From: Pseudomonas sp. PSB18
GTDB lineage: Bacteria > Pseudomonadota > Gammaproteobacteria > Pseudomonadales > Pseudomonadaceae
DNA length: 64,000 nucleotides
Assembly: GCF_014596565.1 (NCBI RefSeq)
Contig: NZ_NOIN01000002.1
Location: 434,001-498,000 of the forward strand
Direction of reading: 5' to 3'
The position numbers were made by a program, and so were the translations under genes. Positions 1 through 9,306 of the stretch are shown one piece after another (position 1 is the first letter of the stretch; every line of letters starts with the position of its first letter). The notes under the pieces were generated by a model. The model had not been told where the DNA came from. It was given only the letters and a program-made list of their open reading frames with translations, and made no database searches.

Positions 1-609
1 CTGACGGGCGTCAGCAAGGAGCTGATCATGATCTCGGCATACTTCGTGCCGGGTCAGCCTGGGTTGGTGTACCTGACCAGCCGCGCCGATGCCGGTGTGT
101 CGGTAAGCCTGTTGACCAACTCCCTGGAAGCTACCGACGTGCCGGCGGTGCACGGCGGTTACGCGCCCTATCGCAAGGCGCTGCTGGAGCACGGTGTGCG
201 GCTGTACGAGTTGCGGCGCCAGCCCGGCGACAAGGGCGGCAGCAGCCCTCACCTGTTCTATAGCAAGTCCTACGGAGAATCGGACTCGAGCCTGCACAGC
301 AAGGCGATCATTTTTGACCGACAGAAGGCGTTCATCGGCTCATTCAATTTCGATCCGCGCTCAGTGCTGTGGAACACCGAGGTCGGCGTGTTGGTGGACA
401 GTCCCGAACTCGCCGACCAGGTCCGTGACCTGGCCTTGCAGGGCATGGCACCGGCCCTGAGCTACCACGCGCGACTGGAAGATGGAAAGCTCGTCTGGAC
501 CACTGAAGACAACGGCAAACTCCATGACCTGGATCGCGAGCCCGGCAGTTGGTGGCGCCGGTTCAATGCCTGGTTTGCGACGACCATCGGGCTGGAAAAA
601 ATGTTGTAG
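1..609 (+). CDS. Phospholipase D-family protein, C-terminal part (ClsC/YmdC-like)
   Basis: The reading frame is open from the first base, so the gene begins upstream of the window and only its C-terminal 202 codons are seen. The second HKD motif is present (H-S-K-A-I-I-F-D followed by FIGSFNFDPRS), which in the PLD superfamily carries the catalytic His and Lys for phosphatidyl transfer or hydrolysis. The segment after it (NTEVGVLV, then a Trp-rich C-terminus with SWWRRF) resembles cardiolipin synthase C-type proteins, which make cardiolipin at the inner membrane. The first HKD motif must lie upstream. Substrate is inferred from family only; another PLD-type phosphodiesterase is possible. Confidence 0.8.
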   Translation: MTGVSKELIMISAYFVPGQPGLVYLTSRADAGVSVSLLTNSLEATDVPAVHGGYAPYRKALLEHGVRLYELRRQPGDKGGSSPHLFYSKSYGESDSSLHSKAIIFDRQKAFIGSFNFDPRSVLWNTEVGVLVDSPELADQVRDLALQGMAPALSYHARLEDGKLVWTTEDNGKLHDLDREPGSWWRRFNAWFATTIGLEKML

Positions 610-624
610 GGCTGTCCGCCCCTG

Positions 625-1767
625 TCAGGCAGGCTGTGTAGCCCCGAACGCACCTTGGCGCAACAACAGAATCACCAGCCCAAACGCCCCCGCCGCCATG
701 AACAACGGCAGCGCATGCCCGCTGATCCATTGGCTACCCGCTCCCGCCACGAGGGGACCGATCAGGCAACCGATTCCCCACAGCTGGGCAATATGGGCGT
801 TGGCCCGCACCAGCGCATCGTCACGGTAACGCTCACCGATCAGGATCAACGACAAGGTGAACAAGCCACCCGCACTAGCGCCGAACAGCACCCACAGCGG
901 CCAGATCAGTACGGTATCGATCAGCAACGGAACCGCCAGACTCGATAAAGTCAGCACCACCGCGCAGCCCGTGAGCAAGGTTCGTCGGGACACATGATCG
1001 GCCAGGGCGCCAATGGGCAGTTGCAGCAAGGCATCACCGACCACCACGGTACTGACCATCGCCAGCGCGACGTCGGCACTGAACCCCTGGCGCAGGCAAT
1101 ACACCGGCAGCAATGTCAGGATCATCGCCTCGAAAGCCGCGAACAACGACACCGCCCAGGCGATCGCCGGCAGCCCTCGGCAAAATACCCACAAATCGCC
1201 AAACGTAACGCTACCGGCTTCACTGGTAGGCGCTCCACTGCGACCGAGCAACAGCAAAGGCGCCATCAGCAGCAGGCCGACGCCCACCCAGAATCCATAG
1301 TCGTGAACAGTACCCAGCGCACCGAGCAACAGCGGACCGGACAACTGGCTGAGGGCATAGCTGGCGCCATACAGCGCCACCAGCCGACCACGCCATTGTT
1401 CAACCACCAGTTGATTGATCCAGCTCTCGCCGAGGATGAACACCAGGGTCAGGACCACCCCGATCACCAGCCGCAGCACCAGCCAGACCGGGTAACTGGG
1501 CAACAGCGCCAGCAATCCGATGGACAGTGCCCCGCCCCACAGGCACAGGCGCATCAAGTTCGCAGTCCCAAACCGCGCCGTCAGACGGCTCGACACCTTG
1601 GCCCCGAGCAACACCCCAACCGCCGGCATGGCCGCCATTACCCCAATGGCGAACGAACCATAACCCCAGCCCTCCAGGCGCAGCGACACCAGCGGCATGC
1701 TGACTCCCAGGGCAAGGCCGACGCTCAGGACAGAGGCCAACACGGCGAAATAAGTCGCCCAACGCAT
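625..1767 (-). CDS. MFS transporter (YcaD-like)
   Basis: Predicted inner-membrane protein of 380 residues, almost entirely hydrophobic with about 12 membrane segments, and an MFS loop signature between helices 2 and 3 (SSRLTARFG). Overall layout and length resemble E. coli YcaD, an MFS protein of unknown substrate. I place the start at the ATG at 1765-1767 because an AGGAG ribosome site lies seven bases upstream; the frame stays open further upstream, but that extension runs into a REP element and is unlikely to be coding. Convergent with the PLD gene. Substrate unknown. Confidence 0.8.
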   Translation of the reverse strand: MRWATYFAVLASVLSVGLALGVSMPLVSLRLEGWGYGSFAIGVMAAMPAVGVLLGAKVSSRLTARFGTANLMRLCLWGGALSIGLLALLPSYPVWLVLRLVIGVVLTLVFILGESWINQLVVEQWRGRLVALYGASYALSQLSGPLLLGALGTVHDYGFWVGVGLLLMAPLLLLGRSGAPTSEAGSVTFGDLWVFCRGLPAIAWAVSLFAAFEAMILTLLPVYCLRQGFSADVALAMVSTVVVGDALLQLPIGALADHVSRRTLLTGCAVVLTLSSLAVPLLIDTVLIWPLWVLFGASAGGLFTLSLILIGERYRDDALVRANAHIAQLWGIGCLIGPLVAGAGSQWISGHALPLFMAAGAFGLVILLLRQGAFGATQPA

Positions 1768-1814
1768 TTCCACACTCCTGTGGGTAGTCATCGATTCCGG
1801 ATCCCCCAAAACAA

Positions 1815-1903
1815 TGTGGGAGCGAGCCTGCTCGCGAAGCGGCGCAACATTCAACAAAGCTGTCGACTGTCATACCGCTATCGCGAGCAGGCTCGCTCCC
1901 ACA
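1815..1903. repeat. REPIN: inverted pair of 23-bp REP elements
   Basis: A REP copy TGTGGGAGCGAGCCTGCTCG plus CGA at 1815-1837 and its inverted copy at 1881-1903 enclose about 43 bases. Each element also contains its own short palindrome (GAGC...GCTC). This is the common intergenic REP family of the P. fluorescens group, thought to be mobilised by RAYT transposases. It lies upstream of the MFS gene and downstream of the aldehyde dehydrogenase stop. Confidence 0.9.
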
Positions 1904-1921
1904 GGGGATCAGCGTGTGCTG

Positions 1922-3415
1922 TTACAGCTTGATCCAGGTCGACTTCAGCTCGGTGTATTTGTCGAAGGCGTGCAGCGACTTGTCGCGGCCGTTACCCGAC
2001 TGCTTGAAGCCACCGAACGGCGCGGTCATGTCGCCACCGTCGTACTGATTCACCCACACACTGCCGGCGCGCAAGGCCTTGGCGGTCAGGTGGGCCTTGG
2101 AGATGTCCCGGGTCCATACCGCCGCCGCCAGGCCATACGGCGTGTCGTTGGCAATCTGGACGGCTTCCTCGGCGGTATCGAAAGTGATCACCGACAAGAC
2201 TGGACCGAAAATCTCTTCCTGGGCAATTTTCATGGCGTTGCTCACGCCGTCGAAAATCGTCGGCTCGACATACGTACCACCGGTTTCCTCGAGGATCCGC
2301 TTGCCACCGGCCACCAGCTTGGCGCCGTCGCTGTGCCCGGCTTCGATGTAGGACAGCACGGTATTCATCTGCTGGGTGTCGACCAGGGCACCGACATTCG
2401 TCGCCGGGTCCAGCGGATTGCCCGGCTTCCAGCCCTTGAGGGCTTCGATCACCAGCGGCAGGAAGGTGTCCTTGATGGAGCGTTCCACCAGCAGGCGCGA
2501 GCCAGCGGTGCAGACCTCGCCCTGGTTGAACGCAATGGCGCTGGCCGCGGCTTCGGCGGCGGCCTGCAGATCCGGGGCATCGGCGAACACGATGTTCGGG
2601 CTCTTGCCGCCGGCTTCCAGCCAGATGCGCTTCATGTTGGATTCGCCGGAGTAGATCATCAGTTGCTTAGCGATCTTGGTGGAACCGGTGAACACCAGCG
2701 TGTCGACATCCATGTGCAGAGCCAGGGCCTTGCCGACCGTATGGCCGTAGCCTGGCAGGACGTTGAGCACGCCTTTCGGAATCCCGGCTTCGACGGCCAG
2801 TGCGGCGATGCGGATGGCGGTCAACGGGGATTTTTCCGACGGTTTGAGGACCACCGAGTTGCCGGTGGACAGTGCCGGACCGAGCTTCCAGCAGGCCATC
2901 AACAGCGGAAAGTTCCACGGTACGATGGCGCCCACCACACCGACGGGCTCGCGGGTGACCAAGCCCAGCTGGTCGTGCGGGGTCGAAGCCACTTCGTCGT
3001 AGAGCTTGTCGATGGCTTCACCGCTCCAGCTCAACGCTTGTGCCGCGCCGGGCACATCGATATTCAGGGAATCGCTGATCGGCTTGCCCATGTCCAGGGT
3101 TTCGAGGAGGGCCAGCTCTTCGACGTGCTGCTTGAGCAGGCCGGCGAAACGAATCATGGTGGCTTTGCGTTTGCTCGGCGCCAGGCGCGACCAGGCGCCG
3201 GAGTTGAAGACCGCACGAGCGTTTTCGACGGCACGCTGAGCGTCTGCGGCATCGCAGCTGGCGACTTTGCCCAACAGACGGCCATCGACCGGGCTGATGC
3301 AATCGAAGGTTTCGCCGGACACCGCATCGGTGTATTCGCCGTTGATGAAGGCGCGGCCCTCGATGGTCAGATCGCGGGCGCGTTGTTCCCAGTCGGCACG
3401 AGTCAGGGTGGTCAT
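1922..3415 (-). CDS. kauB: NAD(P)-dependent aldehyde dehydrogenase (KauB/PauC/PuuC-like)
   Basis: 497 residues, the length of P. aeruginosa KauB (PA5312), which oxidises 4-guanidinobutyraldehyde and aminoaldehydes from arginine/polyamine breakdown. All ALDH landmarks are visible: the PWNFPL cofactor loop with Asn168, the general base Glu267 in LEAGGKSP, and the catalytic Cys302 in FNQGEVCTAGSR. Cytosolic enzyme. The ATG at 3413-3415 is preceded by AAGAGGAGGACACTCGC on the coding strand. Gene order with the cupin gene and rpmG/rpmB matches P. aeruginosa. The exact substrate is inferred from synteny and similarity to KauB/PuuC; a broader aminoaldehyde range is likely. Confidence 0.85.
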   Translation of the reverse strand: MTTLTRADWEQRARDLTIEGRAFINGEYTDAVSGETFDCISPVDGRLLGKVASCDAADAQRAVENARAVFNSGAWSRLAPSKRKATMIRFAGLLKQHVEELALLETLDMGKPISDSLNIDVPGAAQALSWSGEAIDKLYDEVASTPHDQLGLVTREPVGVVGAIVPWNFPLLMACWKLGPALSTGNSVVLKPSEKSPLTAIRIAALAVEAGIPKGVLNVLPGYGHTVGKALALHMDVDTLVFTGSTKIAKQLMIYSGESNMKRIWLEAGGKSPNIVFADAPDLQAAAEAAASAIAFNQGEVCTAGSRLLVERSIKDTFLPLVIEALKGWKPGNPLDPATNVGALVDTQQMNTVLSYIEAGHSDGAKLVAGGKRILEETGGTYVEPTIFDGVSNAMKIAQEEIFGPVLSVITFDTAEEAVQIANDTPYGLAAAVWTRDISKAHLTAKALRAGSVWVNQYDGGDMTAPFGGFKQSGNGRDKSLHAFDKYTELKSTWIKL

Positions 3416-3647
3416 GCGAGTGTCCTCCTCTTATTGGGGTATGAGCGTCGCAGGGGGCGCCCGCTCAGGAATTCTGCCCGGCCAGCCGGTTTTCGCGCAT
3501 ATTTTCGGCACAGGGCACCCGCCACCCTAAACCAGCCGCCCCTCAAGTTTCAATATATTTGACACAAGGCCGGCAAACAGCCTTGCGATGTTCGTTTTAA
3601 TAAACATAGACTCGAGCCTTCCAAGCAATCACCGGGGGATTACGGAA

Positions 3648-4010
3648 ATGAGCATCCAGGACATCGTCGACTTCAGCCAGGCCAGCACCGTCGCCGATCG
3701 CTATCGCCCGGACCCGGCGAAGGTTCTCAAGGGCGATCCCGAACAAGCCGTGTACAACCACTACAACAGCCCCTGTGGGCAAATGAATGCCGGCGTCTGG
3801 CAAGGCGCGGTCGGCCAGTGGACGGTCAACTACACCGAGCATGAATACTGCGAGATCGTCCAGGGCGTTTCCGTGTTGCGGGACAATGACGGCAATGCCA
3901 AGACACTGCGTGCAGGCGATCGCTTCGTGATTCCTGCGGGCTTCAAGGGCACATGGGAAGTGCTGGAGCCGTGCCGCAAGATCTATGTGGTGTTTGAACA
4001 GAAGGCTTGA
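3648..4010 (+). CDS. Cupin domain protein (Cupin_3/DUF861 type)
   Basis: 120-residue single-domain protein. The C-terminal half shows the Cupin_3 pattern: EYCEIVQGV, then RAGDRFVIPAGFKGTWEV, the conserved beta-barrel strand pair of DUF861/EutQ-like cupins. It lies divergent from the aldehyde dehydrogenase, as PA5314 does near kauB, so a role linked to amine or aminoaldehyde metabolism is plausible but not shown. I chose ATG 3648 (MSIQDIVDF), since the residues encoded upstream do not look like protein. Function unknown. Confidence 0.75.
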   Translation: MSIQDIVDFSQASTVADRYRPDPAKVLKGDPEQAVYNHYNSPCGQMNAGVWQGAVGQWTVNYTEHEYCEIVQGVSVLRDNDGNAKTLRAGDRFVIPAGFKGTWEVLEPCRKIYVVFEQKA

Positions 4011-4035
4011 GTTTTCGTTGGCCGGGCTGGCCCCA

Positions 4036-4058
4036 TCGCGAGCAGGCTCGCTCCCACA
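4036..4058. repeat. Single REP element
   Basis: One 23-bp copy (TCGCGAGCAGGCTCGCTCCC plus ACA) of the same family as at 1881-1903, with no inverted partner nearby, just after the cupin gene stop. Confidence 0.9.
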
Positions 4059-4088
4059 GGGATTGGGTCAGGGCTGAAAGCCAGCCAC

Positions 4089-4123
4089 AAAAAAGGCCCG
4101 TATCTCGCGATACGGGCCTTTTT
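4089..4123. terminator. Bidirectional terminator between the cupin gene and rpmG
   Basis: A perfect stem (AAAAAGGCCCGTATC / GATACGGGCCTTTTT) with a three-base loop, A-rich on one side and T-rich on the other, between the convergent cupin and rpmG genes. It can terminate transcription from both sides. Confidence 0.9.
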
Positions 4124-4143
4124 CGTAAAGAGGGAAAAATCAA

Positions 4144-4299
4144 TTACTTGATTTTGCCTTCCTTGTAGATCACGTGCTTGCGAACAACCGGATCATATTT
4201 CTTGATCTCGATTTTGTCCGGGGTAGTACGCTTGTTCTTGTCGGTAGTGTAGAAGTGACCAGTACCGGCGCTCGAGATCAAACGAATCAATTCACGCAT
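4144..4299 (-). CDS. rpmG: 50S ribosomal protein L33
   Basis: 51 residues beginning [19 protein letters not shown] and ending KEGKIK, the usual L33 size. Large-subunit ribosomal protein. It contains no cysteine, so it is the zinc-independent (C-minus) form, normal for Pseudomonas. The coding strand shows GGGAG ahead of the ATG. It follows rpmB by 11 bases and is co-transcribed with it. Confidence 0.97.
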   Translation of the reverse strand: MRELIRLISSAGTGHFYTTDKNKRTTPDKIEIKKYDPVVRKHVIYKEGKIK

Positions 4300-4310
4300 G
4301 ATTAGCTCCC

Positions 4311-4544
4311 TTAAACCTTGCCATCGCGACGAAGTTCGGCCAGCACGACACTGATGCCACGCTTGTCGATGATACGCATGCCCTTGGCAGATACGCGCAG
4401 ACGCACAAAACGTTTCTCTTCTTCAACCCAGAAGCGGTGATGCTGCAGGTTCGGCAGGAAACGACGACGGGTTTTGTTGTTTGCGTGGGAAATGTTATTC
4501 CCAGTCACCGGACCCTTACCGGTAACTTGACAGACTCTAGACAT
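4311..4544 (-). CDS. rpmB: 50S ribosomal protein L28
   Basis: 77 residues with the L28 hallmarks: start [20 protein letters not shown], then RRRFLPNLQ and [10 protein letters not shown]. Large-subunit ribosomal protein. First gene of the rpmB-rpmG operon; a strong promoter lies about 150 bases upstream. Confidence 0.97.
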   Translation of the reverse strand: MSRVCQVTGKGPVTGNNISHANNKTRRRFLPNLQHHRFWVEEEKRFVRLRVSAKGMRIIDKRGISVVLAELRRDGKV

Positions 4545-4980
4545 GCCTCAGCCCTCTAAAACCACATGCCCAACCCGGCATGGGTTGGCCGCTTAATCTC
4601 TCAGTCATTTGGCGCCAGGCGCCGCGTTTCTTTAAGGGTCTTACCGGCTACACCTACAGTGAAGGAACCGGGCCCCTAGAAAAGAGCGCTGCTTTATACC
4701 AGAAAGACCTCGGTGCAACAACAGCCAGTGTGATTTGTCTTTACCGGGAATCCTCGGTCAGCCGTGCCGAACGGCTGCGGCAAAGGCTGGCGATGGCGGT
4801 GACCGCTCGTCGCGGCATCCAGGTTTTTTCATCGTCGACAGGTTTTAGCGCATCAATGCGCGGGCGCAGGGTGCCGGAAAAAGCAAAAAGGGGATAGTCA
4901 TTTGGCAGCGAGCCCACTAGGGTAGGCCTTTTCCAGACTGCACTCGCAGATGGGCCTTCGACCTGACAAGGAAACCGATC
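4545..4980. other. Intergenic region between rpmB and the peptide-binding protein gene
   Basis: 436 bases with no convincing gene. It contains the rpmBG promoter (4693-4721) and a roughly 140-base rpmB leader. The leader includes an imperfect palindrome CCAACCCGGCATGGGTTGG near 4567-4585 and GGCGCCAGGCGCC near 4611-4623. The right part presumably holds the promoter of the rightward gene at 4981; I see no clear boxes for it. Confidence 0.6.
4693..4721 (-). promoter_or_regulatory. Sigma-70 promoter for rpmB-rpmG
   Basis: On the minus strand TTGTTG (4716-4721) and TATAAA (4693-4698) are separated by exactly 17 bases. This is close to consensus and points at rpmB, predicting a start site near 4686 and a leader of about 140 bases. 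Confidence 0.7.
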
Positions 4981-6570
4981 ATGCGCCTCGCTGCCCTCTC
5001 ACTGTTGCTCGCCCCCCTGCTGATCAGCCCATTGGCCCAGGCCGCCGCCCTGAGCGTCTGCACCGAGGCCAGCCCGGAGGGGTTCGATGTCGTCCAATAC
5101 AACTCGCTGACGACCACCAACGCCTCCGCCGACGTCCTGATGAACCGACTGGTGGAATTCGACACCGCCAGCGGCAAGGTGGTCCCCAGCCTGGCCGAGC
5201 AGTGGGATGTCTCGCCCGATGGGCTGACCTACGTGTTCAAGCTGCATCCAAAGGTCAGGTTCCACCAGACCGAATACTTCACCCCCCATCGTGACCTGAG
5301 CGCCGAAGACGTGAAGTTCAGCTTCGAACGCATGCTGGACCCTGCCAATCCCTGGCATAAAGTCGCCCAGAGCGGCTTCCCGCATGCCCAATCCATGCAA
5401 CTGCCGACGCTGATCAAGAAAATCGACGCACTGGACCCGCTGACCGTGCGCTTTACCCTCGATCACGCGGACTCCACCTTCCTGGCCACCCTGAGCATGG
5501 GATTCGCCTCGATCTATTCGGCTGAATACGCCGATCAGTTGATGAAGGCCGGCACCCCGGAAAAACTCAACAACCAGCCCATCGGCACCGGCCCGTTCAT
5601 CTTCAACCGGTTCCAGAAGGACGCCTCGATTCGCTACAAGGCCAATAACGATTACTTCGCCGGCAAACCCCAGGTTGACCCGCTGATCTTCGCCATCACA
5701 CCGGATGCAAACGTGCGCCTGCAGAAACTGCGGCGCAACGAATGCCAGATCGCCCTGTCGCCCAAGCCTTTGGACGTGCAGGCCGCCCGGCAGGAACCGA
5801 CCTTGAAGGTGGAGCAGACCGACGCCTTCATGACCGCCTTCGTGGCAATCAACAGCCAGCATCCGCCCCTGGACAAACCCGAGGTGCGCCAGGCCATCAA
5901 CCTCGCCTTCGACAAGGCCAGCTACCTCAAGACCGTCTTCGAAGGCACCGCCGAAGCGGCCAACGGCCCCTACCCGCCGAACACCTGGAGCTACGCCAGG
6001 AACCTGCCCGGCTATGCCCATGACCCGGCCAAGGCCCGCGAGCTGCTGGCCAAGGCCGGATTGAAAGAGGGTTTCCAGACCACCATCTGGACCCGCCCTT
6101 CCGGCAGCCTGCTGAACCCCAACCCCAGCCTCGGCGCACAACTGCTGCAATCCGACCTGGCGGAAATCGGCATCCAGGCCGAAATCCGGGTGATCGAATG
6201 GGGGGAACTGATCCGTCGCGCCAAGGCCGGCGAGCATGACTTGCTGTTCATGGGTTGGGCCGGCGACAACGGTGATCCGGACAACTTCCTGACGCCGCAG
6301 TTTTCCTGCGCGGCGGTCAAGTCCGGTACCAACTTCGCCCGTTATTGCAACCAGGACCTGGACAAGCTGATCAGCGCCGGCAAGACCACCGGCGAACAGG
6401 GCGTGCGCACCAAACTCTATGAACAGGCCCAGGCGCAGATCCAGCAACAGGCTCTGTGGCTACCGCTGGCGCACCCGACCGCGTTCGCCCTGGTCCGCAA
6501 GGACCTGCAGGGTTATGCGGTCAGCCCGTTCGGGCGCCAGGATTACTCGAAGGTCAGCCTCAAGCCGTAA
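4981..6570 (+). CDS. ABC transporter periplasmic peptide-binding protein (DppA/SBP_bac_5 family)
   Basis: 529 residues. A Sec signal peptide occupies about residues 1-22 (MRLAALSLLLAPLLISPLAQ, then AA), followed by a complete SBP_bac_5 domain with LAEQWDVSPDGLTYVFKL and the motif GTGPFIFNRF. Such proteins capture di/oligopeptides or related solutes in the periplasm for an ABC importer. No permease or ATPase genes adjoin it, so it is an orphan that probably feeds a transporter encoded elsewhere, as PA5317 does with the Dpp permease. AAGGAAA precedes the ATG. Ligand unknown. Confidence 0.85.
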   Translation: MRLAALSLLLAPLLISPLAQAAALSVCTEASPEGFDVVQYNSLTTTNASADVLMNRLVEFDTASGKVVPSLAEQWDVSPDGLTYVFKLHPKVRFHQTEYFTPHRDLSAEDVKFSFERMLDPANPWHKVAQSGFPHAQSMQLPTLIKKIDALDPLTVRFTLDHADSTFLATLSMGFASIYSAEYADQLMKAGTPEKLNNQPIGTGPFIFNRFQKDASIRYKANNDYFAGKPQVDPLIFAITPDANVRLQKLRRNECQIALSPKPLDVQAARQEPTLKVEQTDAFMTAFVAINSQHPPLDKPEVRQAINLAFDKASYLKTVFEGTAEAANGPYPPNTWSYARNLPGYAHDPAKARELLAKAGLKEGFQTTIWTRPSGSLLNPNPSLGAQLLQSDLAEIGIQAEIRVIEWGELIRRAKAGEHDLLFMGWAGDNGDPDNFLTPQFSCAAVKSGTNFARYCNQDLDKLISAGKTTGEQGVRTKLYEQAQAQIQQQALWLPLAHPTAFALVRKDLQGYAVSPFGRQDYSKVSLKP

Positions 6571-6667
6571 GCTGCAAGCTGCAAGCTGCAAGCTGCAAGC
6601 TGCAAGCTGCAAGCCCAAGAGCAGATCACACCCAGCTCTGAACTTGCAGCTTGAAGCTGACAGCTTG
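6571..6667. repeat. Heptamer tandem repeat with inverted partner
   Basis: GCTGCAA is repeated about six times at 6571-6614, starting directly after the stop codon of the binding-protein gene. A degenerate inverted counterpart (CTTGCAGCTTGAAGCTG and CAGCTTG) follows at about 6643-6667. Transcribed, the two halves can fold into one long hairpin between the convergent binding-protein and radC genes, so it may act as a terminator or mRNA end protector. Confidence 0.8.
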
Positions 6668-6675
6668 CCGCTGCT

Positions 6676-7350
6676 TCACATCCACCCATACTCCGCCATC
6701 GACAGCGGCTCCCCATCGCCGACGATAAAGTGATCGAGCACCCGCACGTCAATCAGCTCCAACGCCTCTTGGAGTCGCTCGGTGAGCAACCGGTCGGCCT
6801 GGCTGGGCTCGGTGTTGCCGGAGGGATGGTTGTGGCACAGGATCAGCGCGGCGGCGTTGTGGGCCAAGGCGCGCTTGACCACTTGCCGAGGATGAACGCT
6901 GGCGTTGTCGATGGAGCCACGAAACAGCGTCTCGAAGCCCAACACCTGATGCCTGGAATTGAGAAACAGGCAGCCAAACACTTCGTGGGGCTCGTGGCGC
7001 AGCATCGATTTCAGATACTCACGGACGATGCCCGGGCTTTCCAGCGTCGTTCTTTGCCGTGCCCGTTCGGCCAGGTGCCGCCGGCTCATCTCCTGGGCCG
7101 CCTGCAACTGCGCGAACTTTGCCGGTCCCAGGCCCATCTGGCTGCTGAAGGTGATCTGGTCGGCTTCAAGCAGCGCGCGCAGGCTGCCAAATTGAGTCAA
7201 CAGTTGTCGCGCCAGATCCACCGCGCTTTTCCCCGACACGCCGGTTCGCAAGAAAATCGCCAATAGCTCGGCGTCAGAAAGACTCCCTGCCCCCGAAGTC
7301 AACAACCTCTCCCGCGGCCGCTCGGCCACGGGCCAATCCCGAATACTCAT
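6676..7350 (-). CDS. radC: RadC/YeeS-type JAB domain protein
   Basis: 224 residues. The N-terminal part resembles a helix-hairpin-helix region ([28 protein letters not shown]), and the C-terminal JAB1/MPN domain carries the metal-site motif [16 protein letters not shown]. RadC was long linked to DNA repair, but its biochemical function is unsettled. The ATG at 7348-7350 ([17 protein letters not shown]) is preceded by GGGAG on the coding strand. Divergent from coaBC, as in other Pseudomonas. Confidence 0.9.
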   Translation of the reverse strand: MSIRDWPVAERPRERLLTSGAGSLSDAELLAIFLRTGVSGKSAVDLARQLLTQFGSLRALLEADQITFSSQMGLGPAKFAQLQAAQEMSRRHLAERARQRTTLESPGIVREYLKSMLRHEPHEVFGCLFLNSRHQVLGFETLFRGSIDNASVHPRQVVKRALAHNAAALILCHNHPSGNTEPSQADRLLTERLQEALELIDVRVLDHFIVGDGEPLSMAEYGWM

Positions 7351-7495
7351 AGGCTCTCCCTGATGGTGGGCACCGCTGTTCCATAGCGGTCGCTGTGATA
7401 TCGTAGCCCATCTTTTTTGCAGGCGATTTGCACCCTGGCAGGCTGCTGTCGAGAGGTTCGTCCTGCACTGACCACTGAAATCCAAAGGCAGGCTT

Positions 7496-8704
7496 ATGCA
7501 GCGGCTGTATCGGAAACGCATCGTTCTGGGCGTCGGCGGCGGCATTGCCGCCTACAAGAGCGCCGAGCTGGTTCGCCGACTCATCGACCAGGGCGCGGAA
7601 GTGCGAGTCGTCATGACCCGTGGCGGCAGCGAATTCATTACCCCGCTAACCATGCAGGCCCTGTCCGGGCACCCGGTCCACCTGGATCTGCTCGACCCGG
7701 CGGCCGAAGCCGCCATGGGCCATATCGAACTGGCCAAATGGGCCGACCTGGTGCTGATCGCCCCGGCCACCGCCGACCTGATTGCCCGCCTCGCCCAAGG
7801 CATCGCCAATGATCTGCTGACCACCCTGGTGCTCGCCACCGACGCCGTGGTTGCTGTCGCACCGGCCATGAACCAGGCCATGTGGCGCGATCCGGCAACC
7901 CAGGCCAACCTGCAGCTCCTCGAAAGCCGCGACCTGAAAGTCTTTGGCCCGGCCTCCGGCAGCCAGGCCTGCGGCGATGTGGGCATGGGCCGCATGCTCG
8001 AAGCCACCGACCTGGCCCAATGTGCCGCCGACTGCTTCCAGCGTCACGCCCTGACCGGCAAGCACGTGCTGATCACCGCCGGACCGACCCAGGAAAACAT
8101 CGACCCGGTGCGCTACATCACCAACCACAGCTCCGGAAAAATGGGCTTCGCCCTGGCCGAGGCCGCGGTGGAAGCCGGCGCCCGGGTGACATTGATCACC
8201 GGCCCCGTGCACCTGCCGACGCCGGATCGGGTGACCCGCATCGACGTGGTCAGCGCTCGGGACATGCTCGCGGCTTGCGAAGCGGCCATCCCCTGCGACC
8301 TGTTCATCGCCTCGGCAGCGGTAGCGGACTACCGTCCTGAAGTCATAGCCCCGCAAAAATTGAAGAAAGACCCTACGAGCGGCGACGGCCTGTTATTACA
8401 AATGGTCCGCAACCCGGATATCCTGGCCACCATCGCCACCCGTCCCGACCGTCCCTTCAGCGTCGGCTTCGCCGCCGAAACTGAAAACCTGCTCGATTAC
8501 GCCGCGCGCAAGCTCAAGGACAAGAATCTGGACTTGATCGTCGCCAACGACGTCGCCAACCCGAGCATCGGCTTCAACAGCGAAGAAAACGCCTGCAGCG
8601 TGATCGACCGCCAGTTGCACGCCACCCTTTTCGCCCAGACCAGCAAAGGCAAGATCGCCCGCCAGCTGATCACTTTTATCGCCGAACGGCTGAACCAGGT
8701 TTAA
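7496..8704 (+). CDS. coaBC: Bifunctional phosphopantothenoylcysteine decarboxylase / phosphopantothenate-cysteine ligase
   Basis: 402 residues, normal for CoaBC (Dfp). The N-terminal flavoprotein domain (CoaC, about 1-180) shows [14 protein letters not shown], the PAMNQAMW motif near 123-130 and [14 protein letters not shown]. The C-terminal domain (CoaB, about 190-402) shows [20 protein letters not shown] and LKKDP. It carries out two successive steps of coenzyme A synthesis in the cytosol. Followed five bases later by dut, the conserved coaBC-dut pair. Confidence 0.95.
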   Translation: MQRLYRKRIVLGVGGGIAAYKSAELVRRLIDQGAEVRVVMTRGGSEFITPLTMQALSGHPVHLDLLDPAAEAAMGHIELAKWADLVLIAPATADLIARLAQGIANDLLTTLVLATDAVVAVAPAMNQAMWRDPATQANLQLLESRDLKVFGPASGSQACGDVGMGRMLEATDLAQCAADCFQRHALTGKHVLITAGPTQENIDPVRYITNHSSGKMGFALAEAAVEAGARVTLITGPVHLPTPDRVTRIDVVSARDMLAACEAAIPCDLFIASAAVADYRPEVIAPQKLKKDPTSGDGLLLQMVRNPDILATIATRPDRPFSVGFAAETENLLDYAARKLKDKNLDLIVANDVANPSIGFNSEENACSVIDRQLHATLFAQTSKGKIARQLITFIAERLNQV

Positions 8705-8709
8705 TTGAC

Positions 8710-9165
8710 ATGCACGCTCTACAAGCCAAGATCCTCGACCCCCGCATCGGCAATGAATTCCCGCTGCCGCAATACGCCACACCGGGCTCCGCCGGCCTCG
8801 ACCTGCGGGCCATGCTCAAGCAGGACACTCTTCTGGAGCCGGGCCAGACCCTGCTGATTCCCACTGGCCTGTCGGTGTACATCGGCGATCCGGGCCTGGC
8901 CGCGCTGATCCTGCCGCGTTCGGGGCTGGGTCATAAGCACGGTATCGTGCTGGGCAACCTGGTGGGCCTGATCGACTCCGACTACCAGGGCGAGCTGATG
9001 GTGTCGTGCTGGAACCGTGGTCATACGACATTCAATATCGCGGTGGGCGAACGCATCGCCCAACTGGTGCTGGTACCGGTGGTCCAGGCCCACTTCGAAC
9101 TGGTCGAGGAATTCGACGAGAGCCAGCGCGGCGCGGGCGGTTTCGGGCACTCCGGCAGTCACTGA
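8710..9165 (+). CDS. dut: Deoxyuridine 5'-triphosphate nucleotidohydrolase (dUTPase)
   Basis: 151 residues with all five trimeric dUTPase motifs in order: [42 protein letters not shown] and the C-terminal [10 protein letters not shown] arm. It hydrolyses dUTP to dUMP, keeping uracil out of DNA and supplying thymidylate synthesis. Probably translated from one message with coaBC. An 8-bp perfect hairpin follows the stop. Confidence 0.96.
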   Translation: MHALQAKILDPRIGNEFPLPQYATPGSAGLDLRAMLKQDTLLEPGQTLLIPTGLSVYIGDPGLAALILPRSGLGHKHGIVLGNLVGLIDSDYQGELMVSCWNRGHTTFNIAVGERIAQLVLVPVVQAHFELVEEFDESQRGAGGFGHSGSH

Positions 9166-9177
9166 CAGGCGGAATCG

Positions 9178-9206
9178 GGCCGGGCATGCGGCCCGGCCGG
9201 TTTATT
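9178..9206 (+). terminator. Terminator after dut
   Basis: Perfect 8-bp stem GGCCGGGC / GCCCGGCC with a five-base loop, followed by GGTTTATTAAGC. The T tract is short, so strength is uncertain. Confidence 0.6.
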
Positions 9207-9306
9207 AAGCTTCTGTTTCAGGGCAAAAAATGCGCAATGGCTTTCTGCTAGGTTTCCCATCCGGAATCAAGGTATTAGGCGAGCGGGGCCAGGGTAACGC
9301 TGTCTC

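Noticed and set aside
1768..1857. 30-residue N-terminal extension of the MFS transporter
   Set aside because: It would be read through a REP element; the ATG at 1767 has a good AGGAG site.
4580..4897. 105-codon plus-strand frame between rpmB and the binding-protein gene
   Set aside because: No ribosome site or recognisable protein features; overlaps the rpmB promoter and leader.
6571..6614. Short regular repeats as a possible CRISPR array
   Set aside because: Period is only seven bases with no spacers; no cas genes in the window.
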